52,500 bases of DNA from the NCBI GenBank assembly GCA_012295275.1, contig CM022670.1:40214751-40267250 (forward strand), given 5' to 3'. Position 1 is the stretch's first letter, and every line of letters begins with the position of its first letter. Source of the stretch: Chrysomallon squamiferum (lineage: Eukaryota; Mollusca; Gastropoda; Neomphalida; Peltospiridae). Below are positions 23,596-34,725 of this stretch, one piece after another. Made by a program: the position numbers and the translations under genes. The notes under the pieces were generated by a model that made no database searches, had not been told where the DNA came from, and was given only the letters and a program-made list of their open reading frames with translations.

Positions 23596-24245
23596 TTCGT
23601 TTAAGTTAAAAAAACATAATTATTTTGCAGGTAGTATTTAAAAGCTTGCTAAGAATATTTTTAAATGTTTTTTTTTTTTTTTTAAATAAAAAAATAAAAA
23701 ATAAATAAATACATTAATTATAATAGAAGATGAAGAAGAAGAAGGTTTAATTATAACAATAGTTACACGTTCAACAAGTCTGTTCTTGCTCTCATTGCAT
23801 GCATACCGTTTTGTTTTATCCGACTTCCGGTGTCGTAACATCTATTTTTAGACGGGAATTCCCATACATTGCGCGAAAACCGCCACGTGTTGTGAAATGA
23901 CATTTGCGGTTAACCATACCGGATCGAGGCAGTTTCTGGGAGATCCCTTTATTCTTTCTTTTTATTCTTTTCCAGGAAAAGTTACTGGGGATTGTAAAAT
24001 TCCTATAGAAACTCTGCCTTACGTAACTCTGTAATATTCCCATACATTTATATTCAAAGGAGAGTTTACCAGTAACATGATTATAGGACAACCTTAAAAT
24101 GTTTCTTAAATTATTATTATCATTTTTAACAAAATGAAAATAAAGAGAGTATTATATGAAACAAAATCTAGGTTTATCCTATTTTATTTTCCCCAAAACA
24201 AAAATAAATAAATACAAAAATAATATACAACTCACTATTGATATT

Positions 24246-24320
<75 letters not shown>
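24246..24320. repeat. Compound (ATC)n(ATT)n microsatellite
   Basis: About 13 ATC triplets, then about 11 ATT triplets. Confidence 0.93.
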
Positions 24321-24408
24321 TCATATAATCTAATAACTAAAAATAACAGGTATTTTAAAAAATATCAGCTTAGAAATCAAAGAGGTCTAAAATACAATTG
24401 CATCATTT

Positions 24409-24450
24409 ATTTTTTTTTTTTTTTTTATTATTATTTTTTTTTTTTTTTTT
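24409..24450. repeat. Poly-T tract, interrupted
   Basis: T runs broken by ATTATTA. Confidence 0.85.
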
Positions 24451-24628
24451 TCCTCTGTGGTAAAAGATTGCAATATCTTCAGTAGCAGACATTGGGGAAT
24501 ACATGTCAGTATTAATATTCCATATCATTCAATACAAAATCTGATACAAATACACATAGTTGCTTTGATTTAAATTATCTTTATAATATCAATAAATATA
24601 ACTTTGTCACATTTTTACCTACAAATAA

Positions 24629-24676
<48 letters not shown>
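24629..24676. repeat. (AAT)n microsatellite
   Basis: About 15 AAT units upstream of the GADD45 promoter. Confidence 0.93.
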
Positions 24677-24679
<3 letters not shown>

Positions 24680-25033
24680 TCAATCGAAACAAAGTTAAAG
24701 CTGGATTGTACAGGAGAGAGCAGAAATATTCCAGTCAGGCCGGGGATTTCCTGAAGCCTCGTTTTCGATATATGTCGCAAGATTGATCAAGGTCAGTTGG
24801 GAGAATAAGAAAAAAACTATTACATGTGAAATAATTTGTATTATCTTGCTTTATGTTATATTTTGCAACTATATGCTATGAGCAGTACAAAATATGACAT
24901 TAGATGAAGGTTTCACGTTTCAAAAATATCTCCTTAATGACAAATGATAGACAAGAACATAATATTTACTTGCTGTGGCAACGTGTTCCCAGGGAAGCAG
25001 ATCTTGCCTTTGACCCTAGAATAGTTCACGCCC

Positions 25034-25110
25034 AGCCAATCAAAGAAGGCGATTTTCCGCGGCCGACGGGAGATCACCAATAAACTATGACTTCACTAGT
25101 GTGTCAGCAC
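25034..25110 (+). promoter_or_regulatory. Predicted core promoter of the first GADD45 gene
   Basis: AGCCAATC (NF-Y/CCAAT) lies at 25034-25041, a TATA-like AATAAACT at 25079-25086, and a TCAGCA initiator-like string at 25104-25109. Taking A25106 as the start puts the CCAAT box at about -70 and the TATA-like box at about -28, with an 87-nt 5' UTR. The downstream paralogue has the same layout. A GC-rich patch (CCGCGGCCGACGGG) sits between the boxes. The start site is inferred. Confidence 0.5.
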
Positions 25111-25192
25111 ATTCTTTAACTGAAGCTGCTAGTGTGTGCATGTAGATTTCATACTTGTGCAGACGATCAAAAGTGCAGGAATTTACTTCATT

Positions 25193-25242
25193 ATGACACT
25201 AACGGAAATTAATGAAAACAGCAATATGCAAGAAGATCCACA
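25193..25242 (+). CDS. GADD45: GADD45 copy 1, coding exon 1
   Basis: 50 nt from the first ATG after the predicted promoter, ending in phase 2 before GTAAGT. It encodes a polar N-terminus (MTLTEINENSNMQEDP). Confidence 0.88.
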
Positions 25243-25527
25243 GTAAGTAATTTTCTCTTTCTGAACATTTCGTTCATATTACTTTTTTTTTTTTTTTTTC
25301 GCCTTCGTTTTTGGGGCCGAAGAGGTGAAACTTAAATGACACGTCAACTTCTCAGTAATTTCATCATGCTTTACTAATGAATATTTATACTCTGATATGA
25401 TTAAGTTTTCTGCTGCAAATGTAGCCCGTAGTGACATCAGATAGTTCAAAGTGCTGGTTTTATTTTCTTTATTTTATTATTATTTTTTTTTTTTTTTAAG
25501 ATGAACAATAAGAAATAACACATACTA

Positions 25528-25569
<42 letters not shown>

Positions 25570-26184
25570 TAAAATTTATACTGTTCATTAATACTAATTT
25601 GATTTTTTAAAAATATTTATTCATTTATCTGTAATGAAATAACTAATGAATCTTTAAAAGGTTCTGATAAACTTGAATTATTTTCTTTTTCTTTCAGTCT
25701 GTAAATAAAATAATAATATTAACCATAACAATAATAATAATTAATCAAATCGGTTTAGTTTAATTTAATTTAATTTGCCTGCAATTTGCATCTTATCGGG
25801 GTGTTCCCATCCCAACATCCTGCTAGGACTACCTGTTTGGCGGGATTCTAAGGCATGTCGTGTGCGTGACTTAGTGACGTCATCGGGCGGTAGTTGTATT
25901 GAAAAGCTAACTAGCAGACGAAGAAATGTAAACTATCTTTTCAAATGAAATACGTATAAAGATTTTGATGTAGTTACCTTTTTTGCGGGATAATAAAAAA
26001 TAAGACTTGTTTTTTTGTGGGGGTTTTGTGTTAAGCGCTCGCATTGTGTTCACGAGTTGTTTGTCTCGTGCTGTCAGAACTGGGGCATCCCACATTGACT
26101 CAGCAGAATGGGAAACCAATGAGTCACAGACGACTGACTTGTAAACGTCATGATAACGTTTTCGTGCAACAGATCATCCGAGTG

Positions 26185-26271
<87 letters not shown>

Positions 26272-28500
26272 CTTGTTTGCTTGTTGTGTGTTGTGAGCTT
26301 GATCGCTATTATTATAATTGTTTTTTCTTGCAGACATAATCCAAATATTGGCTCAAGCCTGAGAGAGGCACTCTGGCAAGGAATTGAGCAACAGAGGCTT
26401 ACCTGTGGCATGTTCGCCTGTGCCAAACTTCTAGAAAGGTAAGTGTCATAGTTAGCAGCTAACTCACAACTTCAAGTATTAATTATAATAATTTTATTTT
26501 ATTTCAACTTTTATTTACTTAATTATTTAAATTATATATTTCTTCTCTTTTATTATTATTATTTTTTTATTATTTTGTTTTTATTTTTATTTTTATTTTT
26601 TGTGAATAATGATGCATTTTTAATTTGAACGCAGAATAATAGTAATAAAAATACTAAGTCATTTATCAGGTGTTTTACTGTTCTTGCAGCAATCCAGAAA
26701 ACGTGATGATTTGCGTGATTCCTGAAGTGTTTGATGATGTCACAGTTCACATTCACCAGACACTGATAGTCGCATTCTGTCTGGAGAACAACATCAGACT
26801 GATAAGGGTAAGCAATCCTTGCATAATTTCAATTTTATGACTGAGATCTTTTTTCCCCATTATTAAAACTTTCAGGGTTGTGGTATTTATTGTCCATGTT
26901 ATCTCAGTTCTGAAATATTACCTAAGCTCATGAACTGATCCAAAACCCACCAGTCCATTTATAAAATAACCATTTTTAGTCTTCTGAAATCAAAAATTAA
27001 TATATTCATGATATAGATTCTCTGTGCTGTATTTTATTTATTTGTTATTTATTTATATGCCATTTTTTTTTTTTTTTTTTTTTTCTGAATGTTGTTTTAA
27101 TTTAAACCTGTATTGAAAGTGTTGCTTTGATTCACTGATCATTTGTATTTAAATAAAGTGAGTTCTTACAATACATATACTTACTTATATATTATGCCAT
27201 GTCAGTTTGATGTTTTAATTATGTTTAAATTAGACTATGAAGCAAGAAATAATCCTCAACAGTACATAACAAAGAAAAATAAACAGAAAAGAAACAGAAA
27301 CACCACACATAGGTATCTAATTTTATCTTAAGTAGGAAAACCAGTGCCATAAAAACAGCTTCATTTGAAATCAAGTTTTTGTAGATTCACACCGACGTAT
27401 ACAAAGGAAAACTTTGACGATTATAATAATAATATGCAAAATATATTCATTTCTAGACCGTTTCAATTTAAGACGTGCATTTTTCTTGCAACGGTTGTCG
27501 AGTGCAAAAGTCTAATTAGACTGGGTCGACAGTCAAAATTACTATCTTTTGCGTCATATAAATCTTTTGTGTTATTCAGTAACTGAGCGCTTGTTATTAC
27601 ATTCTGCATTTAAAAAAAAAAAAAAAAAGAATAATAAAAAAAGAAATTTACAGAAAGGGAGACGTCTAGTATTCGTTTGATACTTCAAGAACCTCCTTTT
27701 AGTAATTAACCGATATTGTTAAGGTCACTTAGTACACTTAGGAAACAAGCGATCTTGTGATTGGCTGGCGTAATTAGGTCGTTATGCATATTCAACGCAG
27801 ACAGAATTGCGGTCATGTAAATAAAAGCACGAGGTCTAAATTCTCAAGTTAACAAAACTTGTGACTTGTATTGTAATGCGTCTGTTTTTAACAGTAAATA
27901 ACAGTTTCAATTACGTTTTATTGTGCATTTATATAACTATGTTAAATATCTGCCATGTATTTATTGTATTTTTTTTCTGTCTTGTTTTGTTTTGTTTTTT
28001 GTTGTTTTTTTTCACAAAGAAAAGTTTTGCCATTTGCTGTGATTAGTCTTGTGAAACAAATGTGTTGCAAATTATTCATAAATACACTTGTGCACGTGTA
28101 GTGCATATGCATATTTGTTCAAGCCCATATAGACAAGCAAACTATAACTGCAAATAAAATTACGTTTATATCTGTATTGGGTCCCAATATGTATGCTTAC
28201 TCGGTAAAGCAGATGTAGAGTTTTATTTTATTTTAGTTTTATTTTATCAAATTTTGTTTTTTTGTTTTCCAGGTGGACAGTGCAGACAAGCTGATGAAAC
28301 TTGTTAAAGGTAGAAAGGGGGTCAGCTCCAACGACAACGACGTAGCTGGAGGCAGAGTGGGCTATGCTGATGCTGGCTGCGTCATCGTGGAGTACCCCGA
28401 CGACAGCCTCAGTAGTGACGAAGACGCCGTCTTACACTGGACGAAAACGATGATGTACGCTGGCGACAGCCCAACAGCCGTCGTCAACATCCCTGTTTGA
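25193..28500 (+). CDS. GADD45: GADD45-family stress protein, copy 1 (166 aa, four coding exons)
   Basis: The joined exons are 25193-25242, 26334-26438, 26690-26807 and 28273-28500. All introns have GT..AG ends and the joined frame is open for 166 codons, close to vertebrate GADD45 (about 160). The start MTLTEI resembles the vertebrate MTLEE start. The diagnostic core is present: SSLREAL, then GMFACAKLLESNPENVMICVIPE, split by intron 2; then HIHQTLIVAFCLENNIRLI, the signature helix-strand of the L7Ae/L30e-like GADD45 fold. The C-terminus is acidic (PDDSLSSDEDA) and ends VVNIPV. The acidic loop that follows the VLCLLA-type strand in vertebrates is reduced here to PEVFDD. Family members are nuclear/cytoplasmic stress-induced adaptors of MTK1/MEKK4, PCNA, p21 and CDK1-cyclin B; those partners are known from vertebrates only. 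Orthology to A, B or G types cannot be assigned. Confidence 0.93.
25528..25570. repeat. (AAT)n microsatellite in intron 1
   Basis: About 14 AAT units. Confidence 0.93.
25784..25882. promoter_or_regulatory. Intron 1 octamer plus CRE patch
   Basis: ATTTGCAT (POU octamer, exact) is at 25784-25791, followed by CTTATCGG (inverted GATA) and a perfect TGACGTCA at 25875-25882, within about 100 nt of GC-richer intron. Candidate enhancer by motif only. Confidence 0.35.
26096..26126. promoter_or_regulatory. Intron 1 NF-E2/ARE-type site with adjacent AP-1 site
   Basis: TGACTCAGCA at 26096-26105 is the reverse of the NF-E2 consensus TGCTGAGTCA and satisfies the antioxidant response core TGACnnnGC. A perfect AP-1 heptamer TGAGTCA follows at 26120-26126, overlapping CCAAT. 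These are binding motifs of Nrf/CNC-Maf and Fos/Jun, which respond to stress. Confidence 0.42.
26188..26272. repeat. (ATT)n then (TTTA)n microsatellite in intron 1
   Basis: About 19 ATT units followed by TTTA tetramers, ending about 60 nt before exon 2. Confidence 0.93.
26334..26438 (+). CDS. GADD45: GADD45 copy 1, coding exon 2
   Basis: 105 nt, phase 2 in and phase 2 out, ending before GTAAGT. It encodes the first helices through AKLLE. The vertebrate exon 2 is of similar length and ends at the equivalent residue. Confidence 0.93.
26690..26807 (+). CDS. GADD45: GADD45 copy 1, coding exon 3
   Basis: 118 nt, starting after TTCTTGCAG and ending in phase 0 before GTAAGC. It encodes NPENVMICVIPE and the signature HIHQTLIVAFCLENNIRLIR. 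Confidence 0.93.
26808..28272 (+). other. Intron 3 of GADD45 copy 1
   Basis: GTAAGC ... TTGTTTTCCAG, 1465 nt, phase 0. Mostly AT-rich, but 27,655-27,850 has ordinary complexity and promoter-like motifs (listed separately). No internal coding exon is evident. Confidence 0.85.
27759..27827. promoter_or_regulatory. Intron 3 CCAAT/TATA-like patch
   Basis: Inverted AGCCAATC at 27759-27766 (the octamer found in both GADD45 promoters), TTATGCATATT (POU-like) near 27,782, and TAAATAAAAG at 27818-27827. It could be an internal promoter or an enhancer; neither is shown. Confidence 0.25.
28273..28500 (+). CDS. GADD45: GADD45 copy 1, coding exon 4
   Basis: 228 nt, phase 0, encoding 75 residues from VDSADKL to VVNIPV and the TGA at 28498-28500. 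The region corresponding to the last vertebrate intron (after CVIVE) is continuous here. The codons are more G+C-rich than the surrounding DNA. Confidence 0.94.
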   Translation: MDSADKLMKLVKGRKGVSSNDNDVAGGRVGYADAGCVIVEYPDDSLSSDEDAVLHWTKTMMYAGDSPTAVVNIPV

Positions 28501-28539
28501 GCCTGGATCTCATCCACTTCAGGTTGACTACAATAACAG

Positions 28540-28851
28540 GTACACTTCGCTTCCTCGCTTTCGTTTGTGTTCGTTGCCTTGTTGATGCTATTTCATGATC
28601 AGTGAAAACACAGACATATTTTAAAATCAAGTAAAATATTTTGTTGAAATAGATAAATAAATTAAAAAAAAAAAATAATAAGAAGTTGTAATAGTTAAAT
28701 ATTAATTCAAACTATTTCAGACACTAAAGACTTTTCTGAAAGTGTTCTGTCGTTATTAAAAGATTGCATATTTTTCTTTTAAAAACTAATATTATTATTC
28801 ATTAAATATACTGTTTAATAAAATTCTCTAATTTTTATTTTTATTTTACAG
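28540..28851 (+). other. Predicted 3'-UTR intron of GADD45 copy 1
   Basis: AACAG|GTACAC begins 39 nt after the stop, and TTTTATTTTACAG|GGAATG ends the interval (312 nt). Splicing is inferred from the consensus and from an equally placed intron in the paralogue. Confidence 0.5.
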
Positions 28852-30000
28852 GGAATGCCTAAACCCTGGTTTTGAAAAAACAAAAAATAAAATATAATTA
28901 AATCTGAAAAAAAAAAAAAAAAAAAAAAAAAAACACAAAAAAAATGAGACAGTGTCTTGACTTCTTGCACAACGTATCCTGTGACGTAACCACTAGAGAA
29001 CTGATTGGTTGAAATCTGGTCACGTGTCAGTGTGTCTGCTGACAGCTTCACGTGAAGGTGGTTAAGCCTGATGTTTTGTCTGAAACGAATGGAGAACACT
29101 TGTCTTCATTATAACCGTTCACATCTCGCTAAACTCCTCATCTGAAAATCAAAGATACGTCATTGTCGAAGAAGTAAGACTGATACGAAGAAAATAAAAA
29201 TGGGAATACATTTATTACCTGTTGACATTTGTGTGCGTGGAAACGCAAAGACATCGGTACTTGTCTAATTACTGGCTGTTGCTAAGCAACATATCAATAC
29301 ATCTGTTAATACTGCTGAATAACGAATTTACAGTCATTAAAACAAAAAAAACTTGTGTTCCGCATTTGGGTAACACAAAACTGTGTATAGAAATAAAGAG
29401 TGAAACGTTTGAGAAGAAATGTGACTGAGGAAGAAATGATGTTTCAAAACGGTCAAAAAGCTATTTCGAGCAAAAGACTCAAAATGTAATTTGAACTAAT
29501 GAAAAACGGACGCAAATACTTATTACGTAGTAGAACAATAACCTTTGCACCAAACACTATTGAGTGTTGTTTTTGTTGTTTGTTTTATTCAAAAGTTCAT
29601 TAAGGTGTTTCAGTGTAGCTTAATTGAAACGAGGTAGTTGAAACAAGTGCATAAACATTGCACTTGATTTTGCAAGACATTTTGAAGAAACTGGAGTGTT
29701 AAGATGGTGTTAATAGTGAAAATGTTATGATTACTCATACTTTCAAAAAGCTATTAGAAAGAATTTTCAGCCATTTGGAATCATTATGATTCATATTTTA
29801 ATCACGTTAGTGAGACAAGTGCCTTGAAATTCACTAGGCACTGAGTTTTATGTTTATGTACATAAGTTATGTATTTTTATTATTTGTGTGATTTTATATA
29901 TTGTCATTATGCACCATTCAATATTGTTTTTTGTTTTTTTTAAGAGTGATGTATTTAGATGTGTATTTCATAAATAAAGGTAGTCTTGTATTTTAATTTA
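28852..30000 (+). other. Predicted 3' UTR exon of GADD45 copy 1
   Basis: Mostly ordinary-complexity sequence after an early A run. It contains TGACGTAA (28,981), an inverted CCAAT (29,003), TCACGTG strings and, toward the end, many TTATTT/ATTTA-like strings. Open frames are short and unconvincing. The end is placed at the poly(A) signal below. Confidence 0.5.
29973..29978 (+). terminator. Poly(A) signal of GADD45 copy 1
   Basis: AATAAA followed within about 30 nt by TGTCTTGGGTTGTTTTTT, a typical U/GU-rich downstream element. Confidence 0.6.
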
Positions 30001-30488
30001 TGTCTTGGGTTGTTTTTTAAACGTTCCATATTAACATATAATATAAGTAGATAAGTGGAAATATACCTGTAATATGCGCATACATAAAATGCACGTGTAA
30101 ATACACGTACGTACTTAGTGTCTGCTGAAGTTAAATATCTAAACAGTGTTGAACTGATTTAAATACACGAAATGACGGGTTAAAAAAAAATTACTACCAC
30201 TACTACTACTAATAATAATCATAATAACCATGGTAATTGTAATTTTAAGGAGAGAGACCCAAATTAATGGCATTACTTTCTCCGATTCCAGTTCTTCCAA
30301 AGTTATTCATGTTATCTATGTTCTTGACATGTATATAATTCACTACATACATTATTATTATCTTTTTTATCATTACATATTTTCTGATTTAACTTTTTTT
30401 TTTTTTTTTTTTTTTTTTTGGTTGACAGAAGTTTTCTCTTAATACTACTACTATATATAAGATTATACCCACCAGATTAACGACACCC

Positions 30489-30570
30489 CTGTTCTGATAA
30501 ACTGGGTATATCCCTTGCTACTTACCACTCTGTTCTGATAAACTGGGTATATCCCTTGCTACTTACCACT
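30489..30570. repeat. Perfect 41-bp direct tandem duplication
   Basis: CTGTTCTGATAAACTGGG starts at 30489 and again at 30530. The two 41-bp units appear identical. Confidence 0.93.
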
Positions 30571-30979
30571 CGATTCTTCCTTAGCGCGTGCGTAATCTGC
30601 ACATTTAATCTCACCTTCATGACAGACACGTCACGACGTAGATTTACTAATCAGGCGAGGACTGTTTACTTTTATTTTGTTGGTTGTTAAGGGATTACAC
30701 CTAGCGATTTCGATCTTGCGAGGCAGTGGCAATGGAACTACGCTAACAGTAAGTTAACAGCTGACAAACTGTTTACATGGCACTGTTAATTGTTTACCAG
30801 TCGGTTGCTTCACGATCATACCCCCCCTTCCCCGAAAGAGGTCCATTGCAATAAACAACGTTTATTAATCTTGAAAAATACTTAGGATATGAAAATCGGC
30901 AACTTTTTATTAATTAATTATACTGCAATTATTAGTACCGTATTTTAGATTATTAGCTGAGGTTATTCATTTTATAGTG

Positions 30980-31320
30980 ACAACACTAATGACAAAGTAT
31001 TTGTATGACTGTTGTGCTACTTCTGTTACTGCTACTACAACAACTACCACTACAAATACGACTATTACTAATGCAGCAATAACCACCATTACTACCACTG
31101 CAGCTGCGACTGCTACTATTATTACTACTGATACTACTACAACTGCAAAAGCTACTACTGATACTACTAGAACTGCAAAAGCTACTACTGATACTACTAG
31201 AACTGCAAAAGCTACTACTGATACTACTACTACAGCCTCAACCACGACTCTTCAGCTCCGCCTATTCCTCTTCTCATACTACAATTACAGCTACCTCTAC
31301 TACCACTACTACGTCTAATA
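30980..31320. repeat. ACT-triplet-rich region with a 30-bp tandem repeat
   Basis: Degenerate ACT/GCT triplets. Within them, a 30-bp unit beginning AACTGCAAAAGCTACTACTG repeats three times at 31141-31230. The Thr/Ala-rich or Val-rich frames are triplet artefacts. Confidence 0.88.
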
Positions 31321-31579
31321 GCTATCAATACTACCATTAATATCAATACTGCTCCTATCACCTTCACCAGAAACTAAAAGTATCATTAGAAGCAAAATTA
31401 CAGTATATACGACAACGTCAAGGAAAATGATGATGACGATGAAAATTAACCTTTTCAAATATAATTCTGGATACCAATGCATCTCAAATTATGTTATTTT
31501 TAGAATTTTACGAGTTATCTATTTTTGCAGTTCTATTAAGGAACCATATTTACTGCCAAATATAGATCATAAATTCGTA

Positions 31580-31640
31580 AAAAAAAAAAAAAAAAAAAGA
31601 AAAGAAAATTAATATTAATAAAATAAAATAAAATAAAACA
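31580..31640. repeat. Poly-A then (AAAAT)n tract
   Basis: An A run at 31,580-31,598 followed by TAAAA pentamers. Confidence 0.8.
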
Positions 31641-31884
31641 CTGATGGTAACAAATGAAAGAAAAGCAAAAGAAGAAACGCAAATGTTACGCAAATAGAAT
31701 TCACTATTACGCACTGAAACGAGTATTAAGCGGAACAAAAGATCTTTTGTGAGGTATTTTCTCTCCTACAATTTCGTTTTCTCATTTAAACTATTTTCAT
31801 ATCTTGTATTGATTTATCTGAATTAAATAGAACTGGGTAGGTGTGTCACATCGGATGAACTGTGTTAATCAGCCAACCTGACAG

Positions 31885-31918
<34 letters not shown>

Positions 31919-32783
31919 CGTTTTTCCACATTGACTCTTACTCGAAATTCTTATTCAGTAAAACAGGAACTAGCGGAAACCATCCTACTGTTCTTAGGTC
32001 GTCTGCTAAGGAGTACGTGTAGATATACATACGCTGCACTTTTGGCCGTAAAGTTTGACACTTTTCTGAAAGAAAAAAAAAAACTGCCAATCTCTAGTGT
32101 CATTGCTTACGGATATGATTTAACAAGTTTCCGATTGCCTGGGGCAAAGTGATAGGTTAAAGAGAAAATAGCTAATACGTTCGTGATTGTATCTTTTAAT
32201 GTATGTATCTGTTCTTCATATATAAAACGCTAATGTCTTTGTGTGTATGATTTAACTGTATATAGGTATCTAAGATTTTTAAATTAATTTTTGTTTTATT
32301 GTTTTAACACTTGTTTACGATCTGCTCTTGTTTCACTCTTCAGATTTACGACTGTTGTATCTATATAGATTTATGTGTGGGTTGGAAAAAGTGTGTAAAT
32401 TAATGATTACAATGTTGATCGTTAATACTGCTTCATATTCTACCTCTTTCTTCATCACTGTATTATATATCTAACAATTTTTTTTAAATTTATCATTATT
32501 AATTTTTTTTTTCACGAAATTAAGTCTATAATTATAAGCAATTTGTAAACATCATGAAACGATAGTTTTTCTGAAAACGGGTAACGTATCACGTCGTAAA
32601 CAACCCTCACAAAAAAAAAAAAAAAGTGTCATGTCATCTCTGACAGAAAAAAAAATACTTTGAAATGCGTGGGGCTAGACTCATTCAGTTTTAAAAGTAC
32701 TCCCTAGAGCAAAGACACTCAAACACTGGTTTTCTTTAACTACAAGGATGGTAAAAATTACCCTAAAAACGTCACCAACTGTT

Positions 32784-32793
32784 CTATAAATAG
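32784..32793 (+). promoter_or_regulatory. CTATAAATAG motif (MEF2/TATA-like)
   Basis: Same decamer and flanks as at 21,244. A related CTAAAAATAT lies about 50 nt downstream. Confidence 0.22.
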
Positions 32794-33337
32794 CACTAAA
32801 CATGTTAGCTGAACAGAAATAGCTGCCCTCAGCTAAAAATATCCCAGTTTACTCTGTATGTAAAGATCGACGCCCTTTAAATACTAGCGACAATTTATTT
32901 ATAGTCAGTGTTACTGTTGTAAAACGGTACAGTTACGAGAGAGAAAGAAAATGAGAGACTGACTGAATTAATAACAGCCGTTTGACATTTTCACTGTAAG
33001 ATTAATTCGCGGAGAAAAATGTATCGCTTTATCGATCGGAATGAAGCAGACGTCACTAGGAACGCCATAAAACTAGTACTTCGTATAACAGACAACATGT
33101 TTTTGAACAGCAGGCTGAAAAATAGAAAAACAACTAAAAAACTGGATTGAAAACATTACAATAACTTTATCCAAAATATTTTTCACAAACTCTTCTGTTA
33201 AAATCTTGTTTATATTGACTGTCTCCATAAAACATCAAAGAAACAAACAAAAACTGTGAGTTAAATAAAATAAAAACAAAAAACATGCGTTCGAACGAAA
33301 ACTCGAGAAGATATTTATCTCCACAATTTTAAATATA

Positions 33338-33371
33338 ATAATAATAGTAGTAGTAGTAGTAGTAGTAGTAC

Positions 33372-33409
<38 letters not shown>

Positions 33410-33410
33410 C

Positions 33411-33446
<36 letters not shown>

Positions 33447-33482
33447 CAGTAGTAGTAGTAGTAGTGGTAGTGGTAGTAGAAA

Positions 33483-33519
<37 letters not shown>

Positions 33520-33565
33520 TTAGTAGTGGTAGTGGTAGTAGAAATAGTAGTAACAATAATAATAA
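33338..33565. repeat. (AGT)n microsatellite, about 210 nt
   Basis: AGT triplets with rare AGC, GGT, CAA and AAT interruptions. The repeated AGTGGTAGTGGTAGTAGAAAT blocks (about 33,461 and 33,523) suggest internal duplication. Poly-Leu/Tyr frames on the minus strand are artefacts. Confidence 0.95.
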
Positions 33566-34670
33566 ATATCATCTAGTTTAACTTAACAATATTTTTCTTG
33601 TCATTTAAATGATTCTATCTTCTGTTTTATTTCATTTTATTATTTTTACGACATCGTAATGTATTAGCCGTCTGCCTCTGAAATCGTTGGAATGTTCTCG
33701 AATACGTTTCGCAAACCAAAATGCGATCGATACAGTCTAGCAGTACTGGCCACGTATCCACCAACGCGGAGCAAATAAACATATTTTAACACAGATTGTC
33801 TGTCCTTCAGTCAGTCTGATGTTGCGCAAACTGAAACGTGATTTTCATATTACAGTGATACACCGACTTGCGCATGAACGTGTGGTAATCTGCAAATGGG
33901 GGAATACATTTTTTTTTTTTTTTTCCTCACAATAATTTGTATATGTTCTTAACTACAAAGCTTGTGCACGTATATTTAACAGAATTTCTACTTCTTCTTT
34001 TGACAATAAACAGATTATTAAAAAAATAATAATAAATAAATTCTAAAATTCCTGAAGGCAGAAAAAAAAAAAAAATATATATATATATATTGTTGAGACA
34101 GAGTAAAACATAAAAAAAACAAAACAAAACAACAACAACAACAAAAAACCGTTAGTGTCTGATGCCAACTTAAAACATTTTTAAACGTATTTTCGCTGTT
34201 TCCAACTCCAAATTATCTCGGGTAATCACAACAAAGAAAAATAAACAAATTATTCAATTTTTGTTAATTTTTAAATTTGTTGAGTTTTGTTTTTTTCTCT
34301 AAAATTTACTTCAGGAAAATGAGACCAAAATTCAACATCGACTGAATTCGGCAGTTTAGCCAAAAAGCATCTCAGTGTTGTTCGAAGCGTTAAAAGTTTA
34401 ATCACAGAATCTCTTAATACTGAAATAGATTCCTGATAAAATTACACACTGAAACAAAACAGAAAGAACAACAAAGAAGAGAGTGAAACAAATAAAATAA
34501 AAATAAAAATAAAAAGTTTCAAAGAAGACTGTTTCTACAATAACATTAGATTAATACATTTTCTGTATAAATTGTTAACTGGCAATCTGCCAAAAGAAGT
34601 GTATAGGCGTGTGCAGTTTTGTCGTCAGATTTTACTACGTTAGAAAAAAATTTAACAGTCTCTGTACAAT

Positions 34671-34671
<1 letters not shown>

Positions 34672-34725
<54 letters not shown>
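34672..34725. repeat. (CT)n microsatellite
   Basis: A perfect CT run of about 53 nt. Confidence 0.95.

Larger units (their letters stand above)
25243..26333 (+). other. Intron 1 of GADD45 copy 1
   Basis: GTAAGT ... TTTTTTCTTGCAG, 1091 nt. It carries (AAT)n at 25,528-25,570 and (ATT)n/(TTTA)n at 26,188-26,272. Between them lie two higher-complexity patches (25,775-25,915 and 26,035-26,170) with the stress-factor-like sites listed separately. Confidence 0.85.

Noticed and set aside
26044-26442. 132-codon open frame running from intron 1 into GADD45 exon 2
   Set aside because: Its first part is intron and poly-Tyr from an ATT repeat; only the last codons are genuine exon, reached through the acceptor at 26333.
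33315-33572. Poly-Leu and poly-Tyr frames
   Set aside because: Translation of the AGT triplet array.
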